Positions 45,272 to 55,333 of a stretch of DNA of 64,000 nucleotides are shown here, one piece after another (position 1 is the first letter of the stretch; each line of letters opens with the position of its first letter). The position numbers and the translations under genes are program-made. The stretch is from Pseudocolwellia sp. AS88 (GTDB lineage Bacteria > Pseudomonadota > Gammaproteobacteria > Enterobacterales > Alteromonadaceae): the NCBI RefSeq assembly GCF_030551755.1, contig NZ_JAUPEC010000015.1, positions 47,453 to 111,452 of the forward strand, in the 5' to 3' direction. The notes under the pieces were generated by a model. It saw only the letters and a program-made list of their open reading frames with translations. It had not been told where the DNA came from and did not search any database.

Positions 45272-46678
45272 TCATAAGCCACGAGGAATACGTTGATTAT
45301 TCTTTCTTTCATCTTTAACAATACTAGGAGAGTTATGTTGAATAATGCCTGAGATAACACGATCGCCTTCGTTTAAACCTGATATAACTTCTGCTGAAAT
45401 ACGGCTAACAACTCCAACTTTAACTTCAACTGTTTCATAAACACCCTCAGAAACTTCACGCTGAACAGTTGCGCGTCGCGGCTTAGAGCCATCTAAAACT
45501 GGTGAGTTATCAGCATTGGGCCCTTTACGACCTCGACCTTTTCCATCTCGTTTACCACCACCATTAGCTCTCGCGGCTCTCATCTCTGCACGTTGTTCAT
45601 CAGTCATATTAGCTCGTCGGTCTTTAGCTGAATCGCTGGTAGTAATTCTTGATTTATTAGGACTATTAACATCATCAATATAAGTTAAAGCTCCCACAGG
45701 AACTGAAATGATATTTCGAGCAGAAGACGTAACAAAAAACACTTGTGCTGTCATCTGGGATAAAAGAGCACTATCGCTGTTATCAATGTCAAATAGAACG
45801 GTGTAAAGAACGACGTTATTAGAAATTGTTGGTGTTGGTAAAATTTGTCTTACGCGACTTTTCCATCGACGTTTTCCTCCACCTAAGGTAGAAAAATACA
45901 CAGGCATATTCTTTTTAAGCTTACTTATATCAGCTTCTGAAACTTCTGCTTCTACTGTCATTACGGTTAAGTCGGCAATCGTTAAAATAGTTGGCGCTTG
46001 TTGATTAGCATTTAATGTTTGCCCTTCTTTAGCAGCAATCGTTACAACAGTGCCATTCATAGGAGCATAAATTTTTGTGTAACCTAACTCTGCTTCTTGG
46101 CTACTTAAACTAGCTTCGCTCTGAGCTATTTGAGATTTTAATTGTAGCAGTGAGGATTGTGCTTCAATTAACGCGTTTTGCGCATTGTCGTAATCTTGCT
46201 CGCTGGTAGCTTTTTCTTTAATCATACGACCTTGTCTTTCGGCCGTTAGTTTAGCTAATTTAAGTTTTGATTCTCTGCTCGACAACTGAGACTTTAACGC
46301 ATCAAGGCTTGCTCGTGATGCGTTAACTTGAGCAAGTTGTACTGTTGCATCAATCTCTGCAAGTAACTGTCCTTTTGTTACCAAATCACCTATTTCAACC
46401 GCTATATCATCTAACTGCCCTGAAACCTGAGCACCAATATCAACCCAATCTTTAGAGGTTAAACTACCTGCTGCAGTTACCGTATTTTCAATATCGCCAC
46501 GAGTAACCATACTTAATCTTGGCTCTACTTTTAGTTCATCGTTAGCTGTAGGCCTTAAGAAGTAATACGCCATTCCTAAACCAATCAATAAGAATAACAG
46601 TAGCCAACGACGATGAATAAAAAATGCCATAAAAGAGGATAACAAAGATGTCGATTTGGTTTGATTGGTGTTGGCCAT
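45272..46678 (-). CDS. macA: MacA-type periplasmic adaptor
   Basis: Membrane-fusion partner of MacB. One N-terminal helix (RWLLLFLLIGLGMAYYFL) anchors the protein. The lipoyl-like halves are VDIGAQVSGQLDDIAVE and YTKIYAPMNGTVVTIAA, separated by a coiled coil (about 120-190). An unusual charged insertion (about 345-395) is rich in Arg, Lys and Gly (RRANMTDEQRAEMRAA, KRDGKGRGRKG) and is absent from classical MacA. It is first in the macA-macB-tolC operon; the promoter must lie in the 245-base AT-rich gap before the next sulfatase. Confidence 0.92.
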   Translation of the reverse strand: MANTNQTKSTSLLSSFMAFFIHRRWLLLFLLIGLGMAYYFLRPTANDELKVEPRLSMVTRGDIENTVTAAGSLTSKDWVDIGAQVSGQLDDIAVEIGDLVTKGQLLAEIDATVQLAQVNASRASLDALKSQLSSRESKLKLAKLTAERQGRMIKEKATSEQDYDNAQNALIEAQSSLLQLKSQIAQSEASLSSQEAELGYTKIYAPMNGTVVTIAAKEGQTLNANQQAPTILTIADLTVMTVEAEVSEADISKLKKNMPVYFSTLGGGKRRWKSRVRQILPTPTISNNVVLYTVLFDIDNSDSALLSQMTAQVFFVTSSARNIISVPVGALTYIDDVNSPNKSRITTSDSAKDRRANMTDEQRAEMRAARANGGGKRDGKGRGRKGPNADNSPVLDGSKPRRATVQREVSEGVYETVEVKVGVVSRISAEVISGLNEGDRVISGIIQHNSPSIVKDERKNNQRIPRGL

Positions 46679-46923
46679 ATGCTAATTTCCAAAAGATTTA
46701 AATGATAAACGACTTGTTATATTTATATATAGTTATACACCTTAGACTATATTATAAATATAATAATTACTTTATGTTTTTTACATAATTTTATAAAACT
46801 ATAGGTTAATCAGCAAAATATAAAGTTCTTCATTAGATGGGCATCATAAATAATAAAAAGTATATTACTGAATAAAAAGATCTAATGCATCAAGCTTCAA
46901 TTCATAAAACTGAAATTTTAAAT

Positions 46924-48294
46924 TTAATAATTCAGTTTTGAACCTTTCATAGGTGGTTGTGTTTCTGCTTCCCACCATTGATTAGGTCCTTCGGACTTTA
47001 TATCAGCCCAAGTTTCTAATAGTTTGGCTTTCATGCTATTAAGTTTTTCTGGCATGGTTTTAGCGAGATCGTTTTGTTCTTGCCAATCTTTTTGTACGTT
47101 AAATAACATAAATTCGGTTAACGTATCGTTTCCTACAATTTTCCAGTCATCAATACGCATAGCTACGCGATCTTCTGCAGGGGAAACATGAGTACGCCAA
47201 AATAAAGGAGTAGTTCGTTTAAGTTTTTGTCCATCGAGGGCAGGTAAAAAATTAACACCATCTATCGTTCTATCTTTAGGTACTTCAATACCTGCTACAT
47301 TTAGAATAGTGGTAAAAATGTCGGTACCTATAATAGGGGTATCATTTTCAGTATCTGCTGTTATATGACCTGGCCAGCGCACAAGAAATGGAACACGAAT
47401 GCCTCCTTCAAAATCATTACGTTTGAATCCTCTCAAACCACCAGAATCGCCACCAACACTAACAACAGGACCATTATCAGAGGTAAACATAATTAAAGTG
47501 TTTTCGCTAAGGCTTTGCTCGTCTAACACTTTCATTATCTTCCCTAAGGCATGATCCATTTGGCTTATGTTGCCAAAATAGGTTTTGTTTTTCTTAGTTT
47601 CATTTGGGTAGAGTTCTGAAAATTTAATATCGGTAGCAATTGGCTTATGTGGCTCATGAAACCACACAGACATAATAAATGGTTTAGTTTTATCTCTACC
47701 TTCTTCAATCCAATTTATTGCTTCGTCTGCCACTAGTGGCGCTGAATATCCTTTTAATTCGCCCACTGGTTTATGATTACGAATAAAGTTATTAGGGTTT
47801 TTATGGCTAGGTATTGCATTATTTTGGGTTGCAAACCAGTAATCAAATCCATGGCTATCTGGGTGTGGAAAACCTTCTTTATTAAATTGATTTTTAGATA
47901 GTAAATGCCACTTCCCAAAATGCCCAGTGGTATAACCTGCTTTTTTGAATAAAGTTGGATAAGTTATTTCGCTAGTGCGTAAATGAGTTTCGCCATTTCC
48001 AGAAAGGTGACGCCAAACACCGTTTCTATAAGGTGTTCTCCCCGTTAATATCGACGAGCGTGCTGGCGAACAAACACCGGCTGATGAATAACCTTGCGTA
48101 AATTTTACGCCTTGTTTGGCTAGCTTGTCTAAATTTGGAGTTTTAATGGTTTTGTTACCATAAGTTGCTGAGTCGCCCCACCCCATATCATCAGCCATTA
48201 CTACAATAATATTAGGTTTTGATGTTGGTTCTGCAGTAAAACCAACAAGATGATAGGCAAATAAAAACACGCCAAAAATATATTTTTTACTCAT
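46924..48294 (-). CDS. Sulfatase (S1), secreted
   Basis: Sulfate-ester hydrolase of 456 aa with signal peptide (YIFGVFLFAYHLVGFTA). Metal site IIVVMADDMGWGDS; formylglycine motif CSPARSSILTGRTPYRNGVW with Cys about residue 75, followed by HFGKWHLLS, FIMSVWFHEPHKPI and LIMFTSDNGPV. A single catalytic domain without C-terminal extension. The motif is C-x-P-A-R rather than C-x-P-S-R, a common natural variant. It is the shortest complete sulfatase in the window and most like the partial one at 1-1181 in its FTSDNGPE/GGLRGFKR arrangement. Separated from the GH29-sulfatase pair by a terminator, so probably transcribed on its own. Confidence 0.93.
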   Translation of the reverse strand: MSKKYIFGVFLFAYHLVGFTAEPTSKPNIIVVMADDMGWGDSATYGNKTIKTPNLDKLAKQGVKFTQGYSSAGVCSPARSSILTGRTPYRNGVWRHLSGNGETHLRTSEITYPTLFKKAGYTTGHFGKWHLLSKNQFNKEGFPHPDSHGFDYWFATQNNAIPSHKNPNNFIRNHKPVGELKGYSAPLVADEAINWIEEGRDKTKPFIMSVWFHEPHKPIATDIKFSELYPNETKKNKTYFGNISQMDHALGKIMKVLDEQSLSENTLIMFTSDNGPVVSVGGDSGGLRGFKRNDFEGGIRVPFLVRWPGHITADTENDTPIIGTDIFTTILNVAGIEVPKDRTIDGVNFLPALDGQKLKRTTPLFWRTHVSPAEDRVAMRIDDWKIVGNDTLTEFMLFNVQKDWQEQNDLAKTMPEKLNSMKAKLLETWADIKSEGPNQWWEAETQPPMKGSKLNY

Positions 48295-48362
48295 AGTCGT
48301 TCCATTCTTATTATCACAAACTTACTTTCAAGCTAAATTTGAGGATTTTATCTGACAGTAAT

Positions 48363-48389
48363 AAAAAGCTTCCTCTAAAGAAGCTTTTT
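48363..48389 (-). terminator. Rho-independent terminator after GH29/sulfatase
   Basis: A perfect 10-bp stem (48363-48372 with 48380-48389, 7-base loop) whose arms begin with A5 and end with T5, giving U-runs on both strands. It lies 39 bases beyond the GH29 stop codon and should end that transcript. Confidence 0.8.
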
Positions 48390-48427
48390 ATGTCGGTATG
48401 TCCAACTACTTTTTATATTTCTCTAAT

Positions 48428-49981
48428 TTACTGAGTAATTTCTATAGCATAGCCAGCGCCGTTATTTTTCAAGTCAGGTAGTAAAACATGAATCGCATCT
48501 GCTGTTTTACTCCAATTTAATAGCTTGCCACTACCAACTAAGCGAATAGATTTAATATTAAGATCTTTAATGGCTTTGATAACAGCAGTACTCGATTTAG
48601 GTATTGTTAAAGAAATAACATAAACTTTATTTTCTTTTTCAGTAAACCAGAAATCTTTTTCTGTAAAGTCAAAGTTAGCCTTATTTTCTTTACGATGACT
48701 CGTACCTTTCATGTCGATAATTGTTGGACCTTCATGATCAATCACCCAAGGTTTTGAGTCATAAATTGCATCACCATTAACTTTCAGCCACTTACCTACT
48801 TCTTTAAGTATGTTGGCCGAAGCAGCCGGAATCACACCTTGCCCGTCAGGACCAACATTCAGTAAAAAGTTTCCGCCTTTACTTACGTTAGCGACTAACC
48901 AATACATTAATTCTTTTGGTGATTTCCAGTCATGATCATACGAGCTATAACCCCATGTATGGTTTGTAGTTGCTATACCTTCCCAAGTATTTGCGTTTGA
49001 TTTATCCGGGATAACGTTATCGCCCGGGGTACCAATATCACCAAAACCATTACCAATACGCGCATTGACTAGAATTTCAGGATTAGCGTCATATACTGTT
49101 TTGTAGAAATCCATACTGTATTTAGCAGGAATATAAATAGGTGTATCGAACCATATTTGTGATAAGTCGTAATTAGCTAATAGCTCTTTAACCTGTGGAA
49201 TAGACTTATTCTTAATGTAGTCATCAAAAGATACTGGTGCTGGATCCCATTCATTAGGCATAGGCGCTCTTCTTGCTTTAACGCCAGGCTTAGGACCATA
49301 AGTTTTCATCCCACCATCACCACCATCGCGCCAATCAAGAGAGTTAGAGTAATAAACACCAAAATCTAAACCTGCTTTTTTAGTGGCTATTTCCATTTCT
49401 TTAATTGGATCTCTACCAAATGGAGTCGCATCTACCATATTAAAGTCACTTACATCAGACTTAAACATAGCAAAACCTTCATGATGTTTAGAGCCCATAA
49501 CAATGTATTTCATACCTGCAGCTTTAGCGATAGCTACCCACTCATCAGCATTAAACTGTTTAGGATTGAAATCTTTGGCTAATTCAGCATATTCAGCACG
49601 AGGGATCTCTTTACGTCGCATGATCCACTCAGTAATTTGTGGACCTGTGCCGCCATCTTCCATTTTTTTGCCTTTATAAACGCCACCCAGAGATGAATAA
49701 AGACCCCAATGTATAAACATACCGTATTTGTTTTTATTGAATTTTTCACGACCACGCTGTTTAGCTTCTGAACTATTTAGCTCTTTCCATTCTGCGGTTA
49801 AGGTTTTCATTTCAGCTGAACACGGTATCCCAGAACCTTCAAAACCATAAACAGCTTTTTTTTCAAATTCGTTTAAAGCATTGTGAGCAGCAAGCTCTTC
49901 TTCAGTACAAGCATATGTAGTTGCAGAAAATATAGATAACGCTAAAAGAGGTGCATTAATGTAGATATTTTTAGTTTTCAT
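48428..49981 (-). CDS. GH29 alpha-L-fucosidase, second copy
   Basis: Retaining fucosidase of about 517 aa, distinct from the one at 2086-3990. Motifs: YGMFIHWGLYSSLGGVYKGK, MGSKHHEGFAMF, and QIWFDTPIYIP with the expected nucleophile Asp about residue 279. GGNFLLNVGPDGQGVIP and VNARIGNGFGDIG also belong to the family. It lacks the long C-terminal domain of the first copy. ATG 49981 is preferred: TTAGGATTTAAA precedes it and the signal peptide (APLLALSIFSATTYA) is then standard. An ATG at 50011, overlapping the upstream stop as TAATG, is the alternative. Cotranscribed with the sulfatase upstream. Confidence 0.92.
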   Translation of the reverse strand: MKTKNIYINAPLLALSIFSATTYACTEEELAAHNALNEFEKKAVYGFEGSGIPCSAEMKTLTAEWKELNSSEAKQRGREKFNKNKYGMFIHWGLYSSLGGVYKGKKMEDGGTGPQITEWIMRRKEIPRAEYAELAKDFNPKQFNADEWVAIAKAAGMKYIVMGSKHHEGFAMFKSDVSDFNMVDATPFGRDPIKEMEIATKKAGLDFGVYYSNSLDWRDGGDGGMKTYGPKPGVKARRAPMPNEWDPAPVSFDDYIKNKSIPQVKELLANYDLSQIWFDTPIYIPAKYSMDFYKTVYDANPEILVNARIGNGFGDIGTPGDNVIPDKSNANTWEGIATTNHTWGYSSYDHDWKSPKELMYWLVANVSKGGNFLLNVGPDGQGVIPAASANILKEVGKWLKVNGDAIYDSKPWVIDHEGPTIIDMKGTSHRKENKANFDFTEKDFWFTEKENKVYVISLTIPKSSTAVIKAIKDLNIKSIRLVGSGKLLNWSKTADAIHVLLPDLKNNGAGYAIEITQ

Positions 49982-50010
49982 TTTAAATCCTAATTTAATA
50001 TTAATTTTCA

Positions 50011-51867
50011 TTAAAGCTTTTCAATATAAAGATAAAAAACAGCTAAAGGTTTATCTGTAGAGTCTTCGGTATTATTAAACCATGCTTTAATATCTAAATT
50101 TCCTAGTTCAATGTTTGATTCAAAAACAACGTGTGTTGAGTCTGTATCTATTTTCTTAACTAATGACTTACCATTTAAACTGATATGCGCAAATGATTTA
50201 GGTATTATTTTATTTGCCGATTTATCATGTAAATACAAAGTGAATCGATATTTACCTGCTTTTTCGGCTGTAACTTTCCATGGCGATATTTCGAAGCTAC
50301 TTTCTCTACCTAACCATCCTCTATGGGCAAAATGATCGTCACCAAACCCTGGTGTATGTGCCACCTGCCCTGTATCTGGTGCTAACCAATCATGACTAGT
50401 GATACGCATAGGATTTTCTTTATCAGAACCAATAATTGAACGCATAGTTGGCATACCATTACTTGTAGTGTAGTCCCACCATTGCTGGTATGAATTCGAC
50501 AATTCGTTCGCTATTTCAGGGTGTTGTTCAAGAATATTCATTGTTTGTCCTGGATCTAATTCAAGATCAAACAACTCAAAGTTATCGGCTTTACTGTTGC
50601 CATGAATATATCGCCATTTATTTTTCATGACCACGTAAGGACGATTTGGATCTGGTGTTAATACACGCTGTGTTGTTACTACTAAGGTTCTATCCGGTAA
50701 TTGACTGTTTTGAGTTAATGCTGATTTTAAACTAATACCATCGGTATCAAGTTTGTCGGCATCTACTCCAATAAGATCTAATAATGTTGGCAATAAATCA
50801 AAGTGTGCTGCTAATCCGTTTATTTCGGTAGGTTTAATAAAACCGCCATTAGGCCATTTAATATAAAAAGGGACTCTGTGCCCACCTTCGTATACATTGT
50901 TTTTAGCGCCTTTCATGCCATCGTTAAGAGAGACTATTTTTTGTCCTATCTTTTGTTCAATCAGTGCTTTTGTTTCACCACTCACTAACTTAGCTCCCTT
51001 TCCACCCATTACTGAACCATTGTCAGTCATGAAAATAAAAATAGTATTGTCGGTGATGTTCGTTTCCTTCATAGCATTTTGTAAACGATCAACATTTTCG
51101 TCTAAGCTGGCAATCATGCCGTAAAATAAGGCAAGCTCTTCTGGAACACCTAAATCTCTGTAAGGTTGAATATACTTTTCTGGCGCTCTAAACGGAGCAT
51201 GTGGTGCATTAGTAGACACGTAAAGAAAAAATGGTTTTTCTTTATTGGCATTGTCGTGAATAAAGTTTATCGCTTCATCAAACCATATGTCTGTTGCATA
51301 ACCTTTATATTGTTTTTCTTTACCATTTAAAAAATACGTATCATCAAATTGTGTATTTCCCCAATGATCTGGTGTTTGACCTATACCACCCGCACCATGC
51401 ATTAATACATAATCAAAACCTTGATCTTGCGGACGAAATGGGTAGTTATCACCTAAATGCCATTTTCCTACCATACCTGTTTTATACCCAGCGCCTTTTA
51501 AAACTTCAGGCAAGGTTGTATGTTTATCAGATAATATATGTCTGCCCATAACAGTATGCCAAACACCTGCGCGAAGGGAGTATTGCCCACTCATTAAAGC
51601 TGCACGGGTTGGTGAACAGGTTGGATCAACATGAAAATTGGTAAAACGAACGCTTTCATTCGCTAATTTTTCTAATACAGGCGTTTTAACAATAGGATTA
51701 TTGTTATGACCAAAATCGCCATACCCTTGATCGTCAGTCATTACTATAATAATGTTAGGGCGAGTTTGTTCTACTATCTTCTCTCCGCTCTGTTGCTCTG
51801 AACTACACCCAATAATATTGAGCAGGAAAAGAGCCCCTGTCGATATTACTTTTATATGATTACGCAT
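50011..51867 (-). CDS. Sulfatase (S1) lipoprotein with C-terminal domain
   Basis: Sulfatase of 618 aa. The signal peptide ends in the lipobox LNIIGC, so it is probably anchored to a membrane on the periplasmic side. Metal site IIIVMTDDQGYGDF; formylglycine motif CSPTRAALMSGQYSLRAGVW with Cys about residue 84, then MVGKWHLGD, FFLYVSTNAPHAPF and FIFMTDNGSVMGG. About 120 C-terminal residues form an extra beta-rich domain (FRFTLYLHDKSANK-type strands). Closely similar to the sulfatase at 59103-61022 over its full length, including this domain, so the pair arose by duplication. First gene of a two-gene unit with GH29. Confidence 0.94.
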   Translation of the reverse strand: MRNHIKVISTGALFLLNIIGCSSEQQSGEKIVEQTRPNIIIVMTDDQGYGDFGHNNNPIVKTPVLEKLANESVRFTNFHVDPTCSPTRAALMSGQYSLRAGVWHTVMGRHILSDKHTTLPEVLKGAGYKTGMVGKWHLGDNYPFRPQDQGFDYVLMHGAGGIGQTPDHWGNTQFDDTYFLNGKEKQYKGYATDIWFDEAINFIHDNANKEKPFFLYVSTNAPHAPFRAPEKYIQPYRDLGVPEELALFYGMIASLDENVDRLQNAMKETNITDNTIFIFMTDNGSVMGGKGAKLVSGETKALIEQKIGQKIVSLNDGMKGAKNNVYEGGHRVPFYIKWPNGGFIKPTEINGLAAHFDLLPTLLDLIGVDADKLDTDGISLKSALTQNSQLPDRTLVVTTQRVLTPDPNRPYVVMKNKWRYIHGNSKADNFELFDLELDPGQTMNILEQHPEIANELSNSYQQWWDYTTSNGMPTMRSIIGSDKENPMRITSHDWLAPDTGQVAHTPGFGDDHFAHRGWLGRESSFEISPWKVTAEKAGKYRFTLYLHDKSANKIIPKSFAHISLNGKSLVKKIDTDSTHVVFESNIELGNLDIKAWFNNTEDSTDKPLAVFYLYIEKL

Positions 51868-52045
51868 CTTATACCTTCTATTTATATTATTTTCTGGTGA
51901 CCACTTAACTAATACAAAGCTTTTATTGATTCATTTTATTAATAATAAACCAACATTAAACTGAAATTTTTATTTGGATTTTTTGCCTACGAAGTTTGCC
52001 AACATAAATTAAACATAACGAAAACAAGCAAGGTTTAATTAAATA

Positions 52046-52084
52046 TAATAATACACACGTTGATTCAAAGTCAATTTTATCGAG
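52046..52084 (-). promoter_or_regulatory. Promoter with shared motif, upstream of sulfatase-GH29
   Basis: On the minus strand TTGACT (52075-52070) and TATTAT (52051-52046) are 18 bases apart, a good sigma-70 pair about 180 bases before the sulfatase start. The -35 lies within TCGATAAAATTGACTT (52084-52069), which recurs with one extra base upstream of the sulfatase at 61061-62662 (62756-62772). The shared block may be a regulator site. Confidence 0.4.
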
Positions 52085-52276
52085 AACATTTATATGTCGT
52101 TTGCAGATGAGGTTGATCAAGCTAATAACATTTATTTAAATTAAATAATCGTAATAACCGATGAAACCAAAAAATTTTCATAAAGCTAATGATGTATGGA
52201 GGGTTAATGCGTACAGATAAATTTGGGGAACTGACGTTAGCTAAAAAATAGTAACTTAATTTACTAGACTAAAATT

Positions 52277-52300
52277 AGCAGGCAAGTTTCCTTGCCTGCT
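52277..52300 (-). terminator. Terminator of the TonB receptor gene
   Basis: Perfect 10-bp GC-rich stem AGCAGGCAAG/CTTGCCTGCT with a 4-base loop, just 10 bases past the receptor stop codon. On the minus strand it is followed by TAATTTTAG. Strong structure, good position. Confidence 0.8.
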
Positions 52301-52309
52301 ATGATATCG

Positions 52310-55300
52310 TTATAAACGACCTGTAATACCAACCGTCATAGTACGCTCGCGTCTAAAAGAACCATTGAATATCGATTCATCTAAATAAAAGTCGCGTCGT
52401 CCTTCTTCAGTGAGATTATTCACATCGACAAAAATGCTAAAGTGCTCGTTAATATTATAGCTTGCATTAATATTTATACGCTCATCATCACCACTCCATA
52501 ATGGAGTCGCATTTTTAGCTTGAGCTCCTTGTCCAGGTAAGTTACGAAAATAGGCATCGCGATATATGTAACTTAAACGCACACCAAAATCACCTTTTTC
52601 AAAGTATATAATTGAGTTGAAGTTATTTTTCGATGAACCTGGAAAGCCATAACCTTGATCACCAACATCTTCATCAAAGCTACTATCAGAATAGGTATAA
52701 TTTGCTTGTAAGCCTAAACCATCAAAGGGTTCAGGTAAAAAAGTAAATGGTTGGTTAAACCCAAGCTCAAACCCTAAAACATCACCGTCAGAATAATTTT
52801 CTGGTCTACGAACATCATAGATTTGATCGCCATAGCCCGGTAAAGTGTCTTGTGTGGTGACAGGGAAAATAAAGTCATTAACATCTTTATAGAAAAAACT
52901 TGCAACATAAGCACCTTCCATATCGTTATAGTAGGCAAGCGTTGTATCAAAAATGTATGAAATTGTTGGATCTAAATCTGCATTACCTCGCTGACCCGTT
53001 GGAATGTTACCAACACCAAGTGGCTGATTAGCCGCCTCGCGCGGAACCAAATCAGATGGATTAGGACGCGACATAACTTTTGCTGCGGCTAGACGCCACA
53101 CTAAATTATCAGTGATATCTAAGTTAAAGTTAGCGCTTGGTAGTAATTCAATATAATCACTCGAAGTGGACGTTGGTGTTATGCTGCCATCGGTTTCAAC
53201 ACGAGAACCTTGGCCTGCAAAATCAACATACACTGCACGAACACCAAAATTGGCACTATAATCCATGTCACCAATGACTCCTACCATATTTCCTTCAGCG
53301 TATAGAGCAAGCACATCTTCTTGATAAGAAAATGATGATGATGGATCCGAGCCTAAATCAATAGTCTTTCCTAAGTTAGGGATCGCGTCATAAAAAACAC
53401 TTAAATCACCTAAAGGAAACTCAGAAAACACATTGTCATCAGGATAAAACCCATACGGGGCAGTTCCTGATTGGTCGATGCCCGCTATTGAAATAACTTC
53501 TAGTTCAGCATCGGTATAATCAGTTGTAACACTTCCAGTATTACCACGTATTGAATCAGTATCTTCACTTGTCCAACGAACACCAAATTCAACTGACTCT
53601 AACCAACTACTATTAAGTGATAGATTAAAATCAAATCTTGCACCATATTGTTCAGCGTCTAAAAAAATATCTCGAATTAAAGACAGTCCCTGTTGTAAAC
53701 GATATTCATCGAGGGGTACATCACCTAAATCAACACTATATAATCCATTATCATTATTGAAACTGACCTGACTAGCAGGTATGTCTTGTACTAAAATAGG
53801 TAAATCTAAATCTTGTTCATAATCGACACCTGAATAGTGAAAGTCTGCATTCATAGTAAGGTCAGAAGTAATATTATATTTGAAATTTATACCTGCAACC
53901 GTTGATTCTGTTTTATTCCCATAGAGAAATGGAATAAACTGCGTTGTGATTTCTTGGTCTCCCAAAAATGCACCTTGCTCAATTGACTGTAATGTATTGG
54001 AGTCATCAATATAGATTTTACTGGCATCTAAAACACCATTATCGAAAGCACTACTAAATACAGGAGATACACGATTTCGGATAGAAGAATTATCATATGA
54101 CGTGTAAATAACATCAGCTATTATTTCTAAATTATCTGAAGCTTTCCATTGAAGAGCTGCAGCAATCGATTCACGTAAACGATCTTCACGAATAGGTTCT
54201 ATATCTATTTTATGAATGGTATAAACATCTTCAGCAACTGTATCTGCTAAACCATCGCCAGTTGTATCAAGGTTTAAATCTCGTTGACTTACTTGTGGAA
54301 ATAATTGATCACGACCCGGATGAGACTCTGAGTTTAAGTAGGCAACATAGTAACCTAGTTTTCCATCGTCACTACGTTGGCCAAAAAGTCCACTGAAACG
54401 AGTTCCCTGCTCTTTACCTATGCTGCCCTTATCTCCTTGTATAGTTAGTGATCCAAAAATATTACTATCGTCAGTATACTGTGCATTGTCTAAAGGTTTA
54501 CGTGTTTGTAAATCTACACTCCCAGCTAAACCCGATTCAGGGTCAGAAGCCGTTGGAGTTTTTTTAACTATAACGCTAGTGATAACATCTGTAGGAATAA
54601 CTTCTAAATTAAATGCACGTAAGTTTGACAACCCTTCAGTACCAGAAGACAGTGCAGTACGACCAGATACAGTAGTGGTAACATAGGTTGCTCCTAAACC
54701 ACGAATTGATACACGATCACCTTCTTGACCGCCATCGTTACGCTCTACTTGTACACCTGGAATTCGCTGCATGGCATCTGATATAGCTGCATCAGAAAAC
54801 TTACCTAAATCATCTGCCGAAATTGCATCAATAACAGAGTCTGCATTTCTTTTTAAATGTTGCGCTTTAAGTATGCTACTACGAATACCTTTCACTTCAA
54901 TAATTTCTACTTCTTTTGCTTCTGTTTCCGCAATAGTAGGCAGAGTTGTAATGCCTGCAAGTGCCGATAATACTGCACTCGCTAATGTTGATTTTTTGAT
55001 CATCATATTCCCCGAATTTTCTTTTATATTTGTATTTATGATCATTTGACCTTTCATATTTATCTTTGCTGTTAACTCAGTATTTTCAACTAGACTTTTT
55101 AAAGCATCATTTACTGTATATTCTCCGATAACGCGGTTAGTTATTTTTCCTTTCACATTTTCAAAGTGAAAAATAGAATCAATATTCGCTTGTTCAGCAA
55201 ATGTTATTAACGATTCTTCTGCTACCATTTTTTTTATATCAAAATGAATTAGTTTTTTTATTTCATTTTGAGTAAAGGCTTCGCAACGAAAAATACAAAT

Positions 55301-55333
55301 TAGAGTTAAAAGTAAAGCAACAAAGGTTTTCAT
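52310..55333 (-). CDS. TonB-dependent receptor with N-terminal STN signalling domain
   Basis: Outer-membrane transporter of 1007 aa, likely for fucose-rich oligosaccharides. Order: signal peptide (VALLLTLICIFRCEA), STN domain (about 25-100, FDIKKMVAEESLITFAEQAN...), then an unusual second signal-like segment (about 110-135, MMIKKSTLASAVLSALAG, ending TIAETEA), plug domain with TonB-box-like EVEIIEVKGIRSS and DAMQRIPGVQVERNDGG, and a 22-strand barrel ending in the C-terminal aromatic-rich strand (RERTMTVGITGRL). ATG 55006 inside the gene has an excellent RBS (CGGGGAAT) and would produce a normal 898-aa receptor without STN. The STN domain links it to the divergent FecI/FecR genes. Confidence 0.92.
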   Translation of the reverse strand: MKTFVALLLTLICIFRCEAFTQNEIKKLIHFDIKKMVAEESLITFAEQANIDSIFHFENVKGKITNRVIGEYTVNDALKSLVENTELTAKINMKGQMIINTNIKENSGNMMIKKSTLASAVLSALAGITTLPTIAETEAKEVEIIEVKGIRSSILKAQHLKRNADSVIDAISADDLGKFSDAAISDAMQRIPGVQVERNDGGQEGDRVSIRGLGATYVTTTVSGRTALSSGTEGLSNLRAFNLEVIPTDVITSVIVKKTPTASDPESGLAGSVDLQTRKPLDNAQYTDDSNIFGSLTIQGDKGSIGKEQGTRFSGLFGQRSDDGKLGYYVAYLNSESHPGRDQLFPQVSQRDLNLDTTGDGLADTVAEDVYTIHKIDIEPIREDRLRESIAAALQWKASDNLEIIADVIYTSYDNSSIRNRVSPVFSSAFDNGVLDASKIYIDDSNTLQSIEQGAFLGDQEITTQFIPFLYGNKTESTVAGINFKYNITSDLTMNADFHYSGVDYEQDLDLPILVQDIPASQVSFNNDNGLYSVDLGDVPLDEYRLQQGLSLIRDIFLDAEQYGARFDFNLSLNSSWLESVEFGVRWTSEDTDSIRGNTGSVTTDYTDAELEVISIAGIDQSGTAPYGFYPDDNVFSEFPLGDLSVFYDAIPNLGKTIDLGSDPSSSFSYQEDVLALYAEGNMVGVIGDMDYSANFGVRAVYVDFAGQGSRVETDGSITPTSTSSDYIELLPSANFNLDITDNLVWRLAAAKVMSRPNPSDLVPREAANQPLGVGNIPTGQRGNADLDPTISYIFDTTLAYYNDMEGAYVASFFYKDVNDFIFPVTTQDTLPGYGDQIYDVRRPENYSDGDVLGFELGFNQPFTFLPEPFDGLGLQANYTYSDSSFDEDVGDQGYGFPGSSKNNFNSIIYFEKGDFGVRLSYIYRDAYFRNLPGQGAQAKNATPLWSGDDERININASYNINEHFSIFVDVNNLTEEGRRDFYLDESIFNGSFRRERTMTVGITGRL

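Larger units (their letters stand above)
51868..52309. other. Intergenic region between sulfatase and TonB receptor
   Basis: About 440 bases without a gene. It holds the promoter of the sulfatase-GH29 unit, a near-palindrome TTATTTAAATTAAATAA around 52131-52150, and the receptor terminator. No small RNA or further gene is evident. Confidence 0.5.
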
